Assembly (NCBI RefSeq): GCF_021729035.1
Contig: NZ_JAJSAP010000003.1
Span: 248,001 to 312,000 of the forward strand
Reading direction: 5' to 3'
DNA: 64,000 nucleotides
From: Microbulbifer sediminum
GTDB taxonomy: Bacteria; Pseudomonadota; Gammaproteobacteria; Pseudomonadales; Cellvibrionaceae
Positions 1 through 8,768 of the stretch are shown here, piece after piece. The position numbers were made by a program, and so were the translations under genes. The notes below the pieces were generated by a model. It was given only the letters and a program-made list of their open reading frames with translations. It had not been told where the DNA came from and did no database searches. Each line of letters opens with the position of its first letter. Position 1 is the first letter of the stretch.

Positions 1-792
1 ATGACTTCCAGCAATGCCATCCTCGCCGCGCTGAGTTTCTTCCTGATTACCGCACTGGCATTCCGGCGCATGCTGGGCGCTGTGATGATCGGCATTCTTG
101 TCACCACTGCAATCTCGCTGGTACTTGGCAAGGTGGAGTACGCCGGCCTGGTCTCCGCCCCGCCAAGCATGGCGGCCACCTTTATGCAGCTGGATATCGC
201 CGGCGCCTTTGAAGTGGGCATGATCAGCGTGATCTTCGCCTTCCTGTTCGTGGACCTTTTCGACACCGCCGGTACCCTGCTGAGCACCGCCGACCGCGCC
301 AAGCTACTGGATAAAGCGGGCAAGCTGCCGGGCATGGGCAAGGCCCTGATGGCAGACAGCTCCGCTTCGGCCGTGGGCTCACTGCTGGGCTCCTCCACCA
401 CGACCACCTATGTGGAAAGCACAGCGGGCGTCGCCGCCGGCGGCCGCACCGGACTGACTGCCGTGGTCTGTGCAGGCCTGTTCCTGCTGGCCCTGTTCTT
501 CTCGCCGCTGGTGGGCATGGTGCCCGCCTATGCTACCGCCGGAGCCCTGATGTACGTGGCAGTGCTGATGACTTCCGGCCTGTCCTCCATCGACTGGGAT
601 GACATCACCGAAGCCGCACCGGCGGTCATCGCCGCGGTGATGATGCCGCTGTCGTTCTCCATCGCCAACGGCATTGCACTGGGCTTTATCGCCTACGCGG
701 TGATCAAGACCTTGAGCGGCCGCAGCCGGGATGTCAGCATCAGCGTTTACTTCCTGGCGGCCCTGTTCATCGCCAAGTTCATGTTTTTCTAA
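1..792 (+). CDS. NCS2-family purine permease, C-terminal part (5' end outside window)
   Basis: This inner-membrane nucleobase permease of the NCS2/AzgA type probably imports hypoxanthine or guanine. The visible 263 residues are strongly hydrophobic with several membrane spans. They contain the family's FAFLFVDLFDTAGTL stretch near residues 79-93 and the SSTTTTYVESTAGVAAGGRTG segment near 131-151, which are substrate-site regions in this family. The usual length is about 430 residues, so the N-terminal third is missing and the ATG at base 1 is probably an internal methionine. The stop codon lies 12 bases before a phosphoribosyltransferase gene, so import and salvage are likely co-transcribed. 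The exact substrate cannot be read from the sequence. Confidence 0.85.
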   Translation: MTSSNAILAALSFFLITALAFRRMLGAVMIGILVTTAISLVLGKVEYAGLVSAPPSMAATFMQLDIAGAFEVGMISVIFAFLFVDLFDTAGTLLSTADRAKLLDKAGKLPGMGKALMADSSASAVGSLLGSSTTTTYVESTAGVAAGGRTGLTAVVCAGLFLLALFFSPLVGMVPAYATAGALMYVAVLMTSGLSSIDWDDITEAAPAVIAAVMMPLSFSIANGIALGFIAYAVIKTLSGRSRDVSISVYFLAALFIAKFMFF

Positions 793-804
793 GGGGTCCT
801 TCCA

Positions 805-1380
805 ATGAGCAACAACGTGAAGAAGCATTTTATCAGCGCGCATCAACTGCTGACCGACTCCTATGCACTGGCGGAACAGGTCTTCCAGAGCGGCTTTCGC
901 CCCAACTATATCGTCGGCGTGTGGCGCGGCGGCGCGCCCGTGGGCATCGCCGTGCAGGAGTTGCTGCACGTGATGGGCGTGGATGCGGACCATATCGCCA
1001 TCCGCACCTCGTCCTACACCGGCATCGGCCAGCGGGACAAGCACGTGCGCGTGCACGGCCTGACCTACCTGATCAAGCGCCTGGAGTCCCACGACAACCT
1101 GCTGATTGTGGATGACGTACACGATTCCGGCCTGAGCATCGACCAGACCATCAAGGACCTGCACAAGGCCTGCAAGAAAAACACGCCGGAAATCCGCGTG
1201 GCCACCCCTTACTACAAGCCGGCAAACAACAAGACCGAGCGCGAGCCTGATTACTACATTCACAAAACCAGTGAATGGCTGGTATTCCCGCACGAGATTG
1301 ACGGCCTGTCCCGCGAGGAAATCCTCGAGTACAAACCGGAGCTGGCCCCCTATATCGACCGTATTGCCACACCGGCCTGA
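805..1380 (+). CDS. Hypoxanthine/purine phosphoribosyltransferase
   Basis: This cytoplasmic type I phosphoribosyltransferase of 191 residues joins a purine base to PRPP to give a nucleotide. The PRPP-binding signature is visible as LLIVDDVHDSGLSID around residues 98-112 (two acidic residues followed by the small-residue loop). The YIVGVWRGGAPVG stretch near residues 36-48 is the other PRPP loop. An AAGGGG ribosome-binding site lies about 10 bases before the ATG. The gene follows the purine permease directly, which supports a role in purine salvage. Homologues are usually annotated as hypoxanthine phosphoribosyltransferase, although xanthine or guanine specificity is possible. Confidence 0.85.
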   Translation: MSNNVKKHFISAHQLLTDSYALAEQVFQSGFRPNYIVGVWRGGAPVGIAVQELLHVMGVDADHIAIRTSSYTGIGQRDKHVRVHGLTYLIKRLESHDNLLIVDDVHDSGLSIDQTIKDLHKACKKNTPEIRVATPYYKPANNKTEREPDYYIHKTSEWLVFPHEIDGLSREEILEYKPELAPYIDRIATPA

Positions 1381-1736
1381 TAATGCCAGGCCCGGGGCGC
1401 ACCCGCGCCCCGGGCACTTGCGCTGATACTCTGCGCAACCCTCGCCCCACGCCACGCCCCATACCAGAAAGCATCCCTCCCCCATCCGGCGGCAGAGGAC
1501 CAGCAAGCTCACTACAGCCGCGGGCAAAAATATCGGGTGTGTCGACTACAAATGAATTACCCGCCCAACCAAATTGCACTATCGTACCCGAAAGAATTAC
1601 AGGGGCTTACATCGGCTCGTACCACTTGTACGTGAATGCTATAAAACATGCCAGAGAGGAACACACGTGGCACAGCGGCCGTCACAGCGTGCCGGAAACC
1701 TGACCGGTCGCCTCCGCCGGGGAAAAGGATTTACGG
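1381..1736. other. Intergenic stretch with a GC hairpin
   Basis: The stretch of about 356 bases between the phosphoribosyltransferase and the small membrane protein has no convincing gene. An 11-bp GC-rich stem with an ACCC loop occupies 1390-1415, immediately after the stop codon. It has no T-run, so it may protect the mRNA 3' end or act as a weak terminator. The remainder should carry the promoter for the following small gene, but no clear -35/-10 pair stands out. Confidence 0.45.
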
Positions 1737-1997
1737 ATGAAAGCACTGCTTATCAATGTCACGGGACTGGTCGGCTCCTGGCACCTGATCGACGTCGCGT
1801 CGGATAACGTCATGCGATCGGGAATTGCCCCGGTCATTTTTTCATTCTTCCTGATATCGAGCCTGCTCTGGCTGATCGTTGCCTTTGGCCGGAATCAGCG
1901 CGTGACCGTTAGCCACTACTCCTCTGCCGACTCCCCGGGTATTTCCCATGGAGAACATGCGGGGGGCGGGGACGGTGGCGGCGATGGGGGGGCCTAG
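1737..1997 (+). CDS. Small single-span membrane protein with Gly/Asp-rich tail
   Basis: This is a hypothetical 86-residue protein. One hydrophobic segment (about residues 30-50, rich in Ile, Phe and Leu) is followed by a polar stretch and a C-terminal GGGDGGGDGGA tail. Such tails are common in small, uncharacterised proteobacterial membrane proteins. An AAAAGGA ribosome-binding site lies upstream of the ATG. No function can be assigned. It lies just upstream of the Ser/Thr kinase gene but is separated from it by about 160 bases, so co-regulation is uncertain. Confidence 0.5.
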   Translation: MKALLINVTGLVGSWHLIDVASDNVMRSGIAPVIFSFFLISSLLWLIVAFGRNQRVTVSHYSSADSPGISHGEHAGGGDGGGDGGA

Positions 1998-2159
1998 CCG
2001 GCAGCCAATGCTTAAATAAAAGTGCAACAGGTCAGCGTGCCCGGTTTATCTGGCGCCGGCGGAACGGTATCCTTGCCCGCAATAGTACAAGAGTAGAAGT
2101 TACTGGCATCTGGTTACCAGATAAGCGACTTCGGTTGATGGCAGGCAAGCCCGGCACTT

Positions 2160-3641
2160 ATGAATTACCCCGACATCCACATTCCCGGTTACACGATCCA
2201 TGGGCAGATCGGCCACGGTGGAATGGCTTCGGTTTACCTTGCCACCCAGGAATCCCTCAACCGCAAGGTGGCCATCAAGGTACTGCGCAACAGCGCAGAA
2301 GATGGTGTCAACGAGCGCTTCATCAAGGAAGCGCACTTTATCGCCAGCCTGGCCAACCCGCACATCATTACCATCCACGATATCTCGACCCTGGCGAACG
2401 GCGATTACTATATCGCCATGGAATATGTGGGCGATGGCGACCTGGCGGATAACCGGCACCACTTTCGCGAGCCCGCCGCAATATTGCAGCTGATCCGGCA
2501 AATCGCCCAGGGTCTGGCCGTGGTCCATGATCGTGGCATCATCCACCGCGACGTCAAACCGGCCAATATCCTTTTCCGCGAGGATGGCACGGCGGTGCTG
2601 ACCGACTTCGGTATCGCCAAGGATGTGGATAACAATTCCGACCTGACCCAGGCGGGCTCCAGCCTGGGCAGCCCTGCCTACAGCAGCCCGGAACAGGCCC
2701 AGGGACAACCGCTGGATATCACCACCGATATCTACAGCCTCGGCGTCATCCTGCTGGAGCTGCTGCTCGGCTATAACCCGTACCGGGGTGACAGCCATAC
2801 CAGTACCGCCATCAACCATATCCAGCGACCGATACCGGCACTGCCGGACGAGTTCGCCTACCTGCAGCCGTTGCTCGACCCCATGCTGGCCAAGCAACCG
2901 GCGGACCGGTTCCAGTCCTGTCACGAGCTGGCGGACACCATTGCAACAATGGCGGATGCCCCGGCCGGGGTGCGTACCACGACTGCCCGTGCGCCAGCAC
3001 TGGTGCCCCCCCGCTGGCTGAAAGGGAAAATGGTCCCCCTTGCCGGCGCCGGCGCCGGCCTGGTGGCAATCGCATGTGTCATCATGGCACTGACCTACGA
3101 GAGCGAGACCGACCGCAGGATCCGCGAACTGCTGCAGCGCGCGGAGCAGGGGCTGGCAGAGGGCCGCTATATATCCCCCGAGCAGGACAACGCGCGCTAT
3201 TACTACCGCCAGGTACTGCTGCTGGATGACAACAATCCAGCAGCGGCCCGGGGACTGCGGGCGGTAACAAAGAAGCGCATCGAGGCACTGGTTATCCTTG
3301 GCGCAGAGGCACTGGAGCACGATCGCCTGCACCGCCCCAAGGATGACAATGCCATCCACTACTATCGCGAGGCCCTGACCCTGGATCCCGACAACCCCCA
3401 GGCCACAGCCGGGATCGGGCAGGTGACCGCGGAATATATCCGCCGCGCCCGCGCGGGACTGCTCGAGGATGACCTGGAGCGTGCGGACTACAACGTGAAA
3501 TGGGGCCTGCGCATCAGCCCGGATAACCGGGATCTGCTGGCCCTGCGTTCAGAGCTGGACGAGAAGATGCCGGCGGCGAAGAAATTTATTCGCGACGTGT
3601 TCGGCAAGCTGCGCGAGGCGGTCGACAGCGAAGAAGGCTGA
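2160..3641 (+). CDS. Membrane-anchored Ser/Thr protein kinase with TPR-like periplasmic domain
   Basis: This 493-residue Hanks-type protein kinase has every key motif of an active enzyme: the glycine-rich loop GHGGMASV (residues 18-25), the ATP lysine in VAIKV (K40), the catalytic loop HRDVKPAN (129-136) and DFG (149-151). The SPAYSSPEQ activation-segment end is also present. After the kinase domain (about 10-265) there is a linker, one membrane span (about 291-311) and a C-terminal helical region with repeated A-rYYYrqvLlLDddNp-type units, which look like TPR repeats and lie in the periplasm. The layout resembles PpkA/PknB-like sensor kinases. No phosphatase or type VI secretion gene is adjacent, so its target and signal are unknown. 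Confidence 0.88.
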   Translation: MNYPDIHIPGYTIHGQIGHGGMASVYLATQESLNRKVAIKVLRNSAEDGVNERFIKEAHFIASLANPHIITIHDISTLANGDYYIAMEYVGDGDLADNRHHFREPAAILQLIRQIAQGLAVVHDRGIIHRDVKPANILFREDGTAVLTDFGIAKDVDNNSDLTQAGSSLGSPAYSSPEQAQGQPLDITTDIYSLGVILLELLLGYNPYRGDSHTSTAINHIQRPIPALPDEFAYLQPLLDPMLAKQPADRFQSCHELADTIATMADAPAGVRTTTARAPALVPPRWLKGKMVPLAGAGAGLVAIACVIMALTYESETDRRIRELLQRAEQGLAEGRYISPEQDNARYYYRQVLLLDDNNPAAARGLRAVTKKRIEALVILGAEALEHDRLHRPKDDNAIHYYREALTLDPDNPQATAGIGQVTAEYIRRARAGLLEDDLERADYNVKWGLRISPDNRDLLALRSELDEKMPAAKKFIRDVFGKLREAVDSEEG

Positions 3642-3689
3642 TCGGTTGCGCCAGGTCGCAGCAATATGAAGCATTCTGCCCCCCTCCCA

Positions 3690-4616
3690 TCAGTGAGCGT
3701 GCGCTTCGGCAAGACACTCCCACAGGGTAGCCACGATCCGTGAGGGCTTCGGGGATATCCGCTGGATCGCCACGAACTCGCACCGGTACTGGTAACGCTG
3801 CGGACAGATCGTCCGGATTTCCCCGTTTTTTACAAACGTTTCCCCATAGTGATCGGGCAGGTAGCCGATATAGCGGCCCGATTGCAGGCAATGGACGATG
3901 GCCTCCTGGTCGTTGACGGTGATATCCCGTTCCAGGCCCAGCCGGTTACCCACTTCCATGTTCGGGGAGTGGTAACCCAGGCCGGCATACTTGCAGCGAC
4001 GAACTGCATCGTCGTCGATTGAGATATCCGCAGTATCGAACAGGGGATGGCGCCAGCCGCAGTAGAGGTACATCTGCTCCTCGAACAGGTGCTGGTATTC
4101 GAGGCTGGGGGAGGCGCGGTGGGCCGGGATCACCCCCAGCTGGAAGCGGCCTTCCATGACCCCGCGCTCGATCTCGTTGATCGGCTCGATGTGAATATCC
4201 AGGCTAACCTCCGGCGCCAGGTCGTCAAAGTGACGCAGGGCATCGGCGATATGGGCCGCGGGGTTGGTGACCATCTTGTCGAACAGGGCGATGGATACGT
4301 GCCCGGTCATGCGCTTGTGCACATCCGCCACCTCGCCCCGGAACGCCTCCAGTGAGGCGAGCAGCTTTAGTGTCGCCTGGTAGATCTGGCGTCCCTCATC
4401 CGTGAGCGCAAAACCACCGCGTCCGCGCCGGCACAGGGTCACTCCCAGCCGCACTTCCAGGTCCTTGATATGGCGGCTGATGGTGGAGCGCCCCACGTTC
4501 AGCTCCAGCTCGGCCGCGGAGAAGCCTCCCGCCTCGGCTACTGCCCGGAAGACTCGCAGCAGGCGCAGGTCGATGTCGGAGAGCTGACCCAGCAGGGCCG
4601 CCTGTGTACGTGCCAT
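3690..4616 (-). CDS. LysR-family transcriptional regulator
   Basis: This 308-residue LysR-type activator has an N-terminal winged helix-turn-helix (LLRVFRAVAEAGGFSAAELELNVGRSTISRHIKDLE, roughly residues 17-51) and a C-terminal effector-binding domain. A longer in-frame extension exists upstream, but the start at 4616 is preferred because the DNA-binding domain then begins at the usual distance and a GGGGG ribosome-binding site lies directly upstream. It is divergent from the aminotransferase and semialdehyde dehydrogenase genes, the classic arrangement for a LysR regulator and its target operon. The effector is therefore probably an omega-amino acid such as beta-alanine or its product; this is inference from position. 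Confidence 0.85.
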   Translation of the reverse strand: MARTQAALLGQLSDIDLRLLRVFRAVAEAGGFSAAELELNVGRSTISRHIKDLEVRLGVTLCRRGRGGFALTDEGRQIYQATLKLLASLEAFRGEVADVHKRMTGHVSIALFDKMVTNPAAHIADALRHFDDLAPEVSLDIHIEPINEIERGVMEGRFQLGVIPAHRASPSLEYQHLFEEQMYLYCGWRHPLFDTADISIDDDAVRRCKYAGLGYHSPNMEVGNRLGLERDITVNDQEAIVHCLQSGRYIGYLPDHYGETFVKNGEIRTICPQRYQYRCEFVAIQRISPKPSRIVATLWECLAEAHAH

Positions 4617-4690
4617 ATTTCCCCCATGCGCCTGCCCCTGAACGGCCCCGGCCAGCCTCATCACAAGGCCGGGCAGCTCGCGGAACCTTG

Positions 4691-4738
4691 GTTGCATATT
4701 GATGAAACTAAAGATCGATAACTTGCAGTTTATGCAAC
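4691..4738. promoter_or_regulatory. Candidate LysR operator in the divergent promoter
   Basis: The regulator-aminotransferase intergenic region holds TTGCA-N5-TGCAA (4723-4737), a palindrome that fits the T-N11-A rule for LysR boxes. A further half-site, GTTGCATA at 4691-4698, pairs perfectly with TATGCAAC at 4731-4738. A strong palindrome plus a second half-site about 30 bp away is the usual pattern of a recognition site and an activation site. Binding is inferred, not shown. Confidence 0.5.
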
Positions 4739-4801
4739 TTTCACACTCACCTAAAGTCCCTCCATCGACACAACAGATCCGCGTATTCCGGGAGAATAAG
4801 A

Positions 4802-6142
4802 ATGAGTGAAAAGTACGCCGGGCTGAGCCAGTCACAGCTGGATGCCCACTGGATGCCCTACACGGGCAACCGCCAGTTCAAGCGGGATCCCCGTATCATC
4901 ACCGGCGCCGATGGCTGCTACTACACCAGTGCCGACGGCCGCCGCATCTTCGATGGCCTCTCGGGCCTGTGGACCTGTGGCGCTGGCCACAACCGCGCGG
5001 AAATCGCCGAGGCGGTGAGCAGGCAACTGTCCACGCTGGACTACTCCCCCGCCTTCCAGTTCGGGCACCCCGGAGCCTTCGAGCTGGCCGAGCGTATCAC
5101 CCGGTTCATGCCCGAGGGCCTGAACCGGGTCTTCTTCACCGGTTCCGGTTCCGAGTCCGCCGAAACCTCGCTGAAGATCGCCCGCGCTTACTGGCGCAAG
5201 AAGGGCATGCCGTCAAAGACGAAGCTGATCGGCCGCGCCAAGGGCTACCACGGGGTGAACTTCGGCGGCATCAGCGTCGGCGGCATCGGCGCCAACCGCG
5301 CTCTCTATGGCGCTGCGGTGGATGCCGACCACCTCGCCCATACGGTGTTGCCGGAGAACCGCTTCAGCAAGGGAATGCCCGATGAGGGCGCGCACCTGGC
5401 GGATGAGCTGCTGGAGCTGGTGGCCCTGCACGATGCCTCCAACATCGCCGCGGTGATCGTCGAACCCATGGCCGGTTCCGCCGGGGTACTGCCGCCGCCC
5501 CGGGGCTACCTGCAGCGCCTGCGCGAAACCTGTGACCAGCATAATATCCTGCTGATCTTCGACGAGGTCATCACCGCCTTCGGCCGCATGGGCGCCGCCA
5601 CCGGCGCCGAGGCGTTCGGCGTGACACCGGACATCATCAACACCGCCAAGCAGCTGACCAATGGCGCCGTGCCCATGGGCGCAGTGATCGCCCGGCAGGA
5701 GATCTACGACACCTTTATGGAGCAGGGTGGCCACGACTACCTGCTGGAACTGCCCCACGGCTACACCTATTCCGCTCACCCGGTGGCCTGTGCTGCGGCC
5801 CTGGCGTCCCTGGAAATCCTGGAAAAGGAAAACCTGTTTGCCCGCGCAGGCGAGCTGGCCGCGATACTGGAAGACCGTGTGCACCAGCTGCGCGGTACGC
5901 CACTGGTCACAGATATCCGCAACTGCGGCGTAGCCGCGGGCCTGACCATCGAGGCGGCAGCGGGCGAACCGCTGCTGCGGCCCTACCAGATTGCGATGAA
6001 GATGTGGGAGAAAGGCTTCTATGTGCGCTACGGTGGGGACACCGTGCAGCTGGGTATGCCCTTTGTGGCCCAGCCGGAAGAGATCGATAACCTGGTCAGC
6101 GCCCTGGGCGATGTTATCAAGCAGGTTGCCGACTCCCAGTGA
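4802..6142 (+). CDS. Omega-amino acid:pyruvate aminotransferase (beta-alanine-pyruvate type)
   Basis: This class III PLP-dependent aminotransferase of 446 residues moves the amino group of an omega-amino acid such as beta-alanine to pyruvate, giving malonate semialdehyde and alanine. Visible features are GSGSESAETSLKIAR near residue 115 (cofactor phosphate site), YHGVNFGGISVGG, the acidic IFDEVITAFGRMG motif and the PLP-lysine region NTAKQLTNGAVPMGAV with the lysine near residue 283. The length and the N-terminal DAHWMPYTGNRQFK match BauA-like enzymes. A GGAGAA ribosome-binding site precedes the ATG. The neighbouring semialdehyde dehydrogenase would use its product, which supports the beta-alanine assignment over other omega-amino acids. 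Confidence 0.85.
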   Translation: MSEKYAGLSQSQLDAHWMPYTGNRQFKRDPRIITGADGCYYTSADGRRIFDGLSGLWTCGAGHNRAEIAEAVSRQLSTLDYSPAFQFGHPGAFELAERITRFMPEGLNRVFFTGSGSESAETSLKIARAYWRKKGMPSKTKLIGRAKGYHGVNFGGISVGGIGANRALYGAAVDADHLAHTVLPENRFSKGMPDEGAHLADELLELVALHDASNIAAVIVEPMAGSAGVLPPPRGYLQRLRETCDQHNILLIFDEVITAFGRMGAATGAEAFGVTPDIINTAKQLTNGAVPMGAVIARQEIYDTFMEQGGHDYLLELPHGYTYSAHPVACAAALASLEILEKENLFARAGELAAILEDRVHQLRGTPLVTDIRNCGVAAGLTIEAAAGEPLLRPYQIAMKMWEKGFYVRYGGDTVQLGMPFVAQPEEIDNLVSALGDVIKQVADSQ

Positions 6143-6253
6143 GGGAAGCGCCCGGCAAGAAGCCCGGGCAACGCGCTGCGCCCCGGGGTTATAGTCACCG
6201 GCGTTACCAATAAAAACAGATCAGAAAATTTAAGAATAGAAAGAGGTTTACTC

Positions 6254-7747
6254 ATGAATATTGTGGGTCATTACATCAACGGGCAGGTCAGCGAGGCCGC
6301 CGAGCGCACCCAGGACGTCTTCAATCCGGCTACTGGCGAAGTCACCAAACAGGTGGCGATTGCCGCGAAGGATACCGTGGAAGAGGCCATCGCCGTGGCC
6401 CAGGCCGCCTTCCCCGCCTGGCGCCGCACCCCCCCGGCCAAGCGGGCCAAGATCATGTTCCGCTTCAAGCATCTGCTGGAAGAGAATGCCGGCAAGATCT
6501 GTGCCCTGATTGGCGAGGAGCACGGCAAGATCTCCCACGATGCCATGGGCGAGCTGACCCGCGGTATCGAGAATGTCGAATACGCCTGTGGTGGCGCCAA
6601 CCTGCTGAAAGGCGAGCACAGCCGCAATGTAGGGCCGGACATCGACTCCTGGAGCGAAATGCAGCCGCTGGGCGTGGTGGCCGGCATCACGCCGTTCAAC
6701 TTCCCCGCCATGGTGCCACTGTGGATGTTCCCGCTGGCCATCCTGTGCGGTAACACCTTTGTACTCAAGCCCTCCGAGCGCGACCCGTCCGCCGCGCTGT
6801 TCCTGGCCCAGCTGATGCAGGAAGCCGGCCTGCCCGACGGCGTGCTCAATGTCGTCAACGGCGATAAGGTCGCAGTGGATACCCTGCTGACTGACGAGCG
6901 CGTGCAGGCGGTGAGCTTTGTGGGATCCACCCCGATTGCCGAGTATGTCTACGCCACTGCCAGTGCCCACGGCAAGCGTTGCCAGGCCCTGGGCGGCGCC
7001 AAGAACCATGCCATTGTGATGCCCGATGCCGATATGGACAACGCCGTCGCCGCTCTCACCGGGGCCGCCTTCGGCTCGTCCGGCGAGCGCTGCATGGCCC
7101 TGTCAGTCGCCGTGTGCGTGGGCGACGAGGCTGCGGATGCGCTGGTTGGCAAAATGAGTGAGGCAATGCAAAAGCTGAAAGTGGGCGCCTACACCGACAG
7201 CAGTAACGATTTCGGCCCGGTGATCACAGAGGCCCACAAGAACAAGGTCGACGGTTATATCGCCAGTGCTGCGGAGCAGGGAGCCACTATCGTAGTGGAT
7301 GGCCGCGATCCGCAGGTGAAGGGCTATGAGAACGGCTTCTTTGTCGGCGGTACCCTGATCGATAATGTGAAGCCGGGCATGACCTGCTATGAGGAGGAGA
7401 TCTTCGGGCCGGTGCTGCTGGTGGTACGCGCCGCGAGCATGGAAGAAGCCATGGAGATGATCAACGACCACGAATACGGCAACGGTACCTGCATTTTTAC
7501 TCGCGACGGTGAGGCCGCCCGGTACTTCAGCGACAACATCCTGGTGGGGATGGTGGGCATCAATGTACCGCTGCCGGTGCCGGTGTCCTACCACAGCTTC
7601 GGCGGCTGGAAGCGCTCGCTGTTCGGTAGCCTGGGCACCTACGGCCCGGACGGTGTGCGCTTCTACACCAACCGCAAGACCATCACCCAGCGCTGGCCGT
7701 CCAGTGGTGTGCGTGAGGGGGCCCAGTTCTCGTTCCCGAGTAACTGA
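6254..7747 (+). CDS. mmsA: CoA-acylating methylmalonate-semialdehyde dehydrogenase
   Basis: This 497-residue aldehyde dehydrogenase family protein oxidises malonate or methylmalonate semialdehyde with NAD+ and CoA to acetyl-CoA or propionyl-CoA plus CO2. The catalytic cysteine lies in SSGERCMALS (C280). The GITPFNFPAMVPLWMFP and NTFVLKPSERDPS segments are characteristic of the MmsA subgroup, and the length matches. It lies 111 bases after the aminotransferase and probably shares its transcript. A bidirectional hairpin follows the stop codon. No 3-hydroxyisobutyrate dehydrogenase is adjacent, so the context favours beta-alanine over valine catabolism. Confidence 0.9.
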   Translation: MNIVGHYINGQVSEAAERTQDVFNPATGEVTKQVAIAAKDTVEEAIAVAQAAFPAWRRTPPAKRAKIMFRFKHLLEENAGKICALIGEEHGKISHDAMGELTRGIENVEYACGGANLLKGEHSRNVGPDIDSWSEMQPLGVVAGITPFNFPAMVPLWMFPLAILCGNTFVLKPSERDPSAALFLAQLMQEAGLPDGVLNVVNGDKVAVDTLLTDERVQAVSFVGSTPIAEYVYATASAHGKRCQALGGAKNHAIVMPDADMDNAVAALTGAAFGSSGERCMALSVAVCVGDEAADALVGKMSEAMQKLKVGAYTDSSNDFGPVITEAHKNKVDGYIASAAEQGATIVVDGRDPQVKGYENGFFVGGTLIDNVKPGMTCYEEEIFGPVLLVVRAASMEEAMEMINDHEYGNGTCIFTRDGEAARYFSDNILVGMVGINVPLPVPVSYHSFGGWKRSLFGSLGTYGPDGVRFYTNRKTITQRWPSSGVREGAQFSFPSN

Positions 7748-7757
7748 ATAAGCTCAG

Positions 7758-7784
7758 GCCAACCGCATCACCGATGCGGTTGGC
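7758..7784. terminator. Hairpin terminator after mmsA
   Basis: A perfect 12-bp stem (7758-7769 with 7773-7784) closes on a 3-base loop just after the mmsA stop codon. It lies between two convergent transcription units and probably serves both. It has only a pyrimidine-rich TCCCCC tail rather than a T-run. Confidence 0.6.
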
Positions 7785-7825
7785 TCCCCCTGCCGGCTAC
7801 CCGGCCAGGTCCTGCAACAAGTGCT

Positions 7826-8752
7826 CTATGCCGGATTATCCAGGAGATCGTTGATTACCATCACCCCGGCGATAAAGCCTTCATGCGCCGCGCCTATAAG
7901 CGTCGAAAAGCGCGTCTTTGCATCCCCCACAATAAACACGTCACCCAAACCGGTACGCCCGAACTGGTCAGTTTCATACAGCTCCCTGTTCGTCATCGGG
8001 TTCAGTTTTTTACTGGTATAGATACTGTCGATCAGGTGATTTGGATGGGATTCCATGTCGGACACAAAGATTGCATCCGCCGGGATGACCTCCCCCTCCT
8101 CAGTAATGAGGCTTTTCAGCTGGCCGCTTTCTGAGTTTACGCTGGCTATTCTTGCCTCCGAAACGTCCGTTTTCTCGGCTACCCGGCCAATCGCAGCAAA
8201 CACATCTCGCGGCTCCACTCCCGGCCCCACAAACACCCTGATCGCCCCGGCCCAGATGCCGAGCAACTTGATGAGATTGACGTCGGCCTGCCCCTGGAAA
8301 AGAACAACCACGTCCTTCCCCTGAATCTCATATCCATGACAATATGGACAGGTGAAGAGGGAACGCCCCCATATGGATTCAATACCCTCAATCCCGAGTG
8401 ACGAGGGATCAAGTTTATCACCCAGGGCAAATATCACTTTCCCTGCCCGAAGGGAGAGACCGCTCTTCAGCCGGATACGATAGCCATCTATGTCAATCCC
8501 AACTTCCTCGACCAGATCATCGATGTAACTGAAATTGTCGTAGCGTCCGATATCGGACTTTGATTTTTCCAGGATTTCACACTTGGAAAGCCCGTCATTG
8601 GTAATGAAGTTGTATGTCGGATCCTGGAACTTTTCGAGGGGAGTTTCATCATTAATAACACAGCCCTTGACCAGTGCCCGCGCCATGACCAGGGCAGCCG
8701 ACATTCCCGCTGGCCCACCCCCGATCACCACTACATCATAGCAACTATCCAT
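7826..8752 (-). CDS. Thioredoxin-reductase-like FAD disulfide oxidoreductase of the peptide cluster
   Basis: This 308-residue flavoprotein has the thioredoxin reductase fold: the FAD motif VVVIGGGPAGMSAA (residues 7-20), a redox pair CPYC (C135/C138) followed by HG, and the C-terminal FAD motif FIVGDAKTR. The second nucleotide-binding site is degenerate: where true thioredoxin reductases have a glycine-rich GGGNSA-type loop, this protein reads VLFQGQADVNL. Flavoenzymes with a CxxCHG pair act as dithiol oxidases in natural-product pathways (GliT, HlmI and DepH are the known examples). It is the last gene of the island and lies 17 bases behind a small peptide gene. I infer that it forms the disulfide between the two conserved cysteines of the peptide precursors. 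A plain NADPH-dependent reductase role is the alternative. Confidence 0.75.
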   Translation of the reverse strand: MDSCYDVVVIGGGPAGMSAALVMARALVKGCVINDETPLEKFQDPTYNFITNDGLSKCEILEKSKSDIGRYDNFSYIDDLVEEVGIDIDGYRIRLKSGLSLRAGKVIFALGDKLDPSSLGIEGIESIWGRSLFTCPYCHGYEIQGKDVVVLFQGQADVNLIKLLGIWAGAIRVFVGPGVEPRDVFAAIGRVAEKTDVSEARIASVNSESGQLKSLITEEGEVIPADAIFVSDMESHPNHLIDSIYTSKKLNPMTNRELYETDQFGRTGLGDVFIVGDAKTRFSTLIGAAHEGFIAGVMVINDLLDNPA

Positions 8753-8768
8753 TTTTTCCCACCCACCA

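Noticed and set aside
379..1527. Long minus-strand frame (382 codons) opposite the permease and phosphoribosyltransferase
   Set aside because: It overlaps two clearly identified genes and has the Ala/Gly/Arg/His-rich composition of an antisense shadow in GC-rich DNA.
2100..3359. Minus-strand frame of 419 codons opposite the Ser/Thr kinase
   Set aside because: It lies within a gene with complete kinase motifs, and no family features are seen in the antisense product.
4617..4835. N-terminal extension of the LysR regulator to 4835
   Set aside because: It would run through the operator and over the aminotransferase start, and the helix-turn-helix would begin unusually late.
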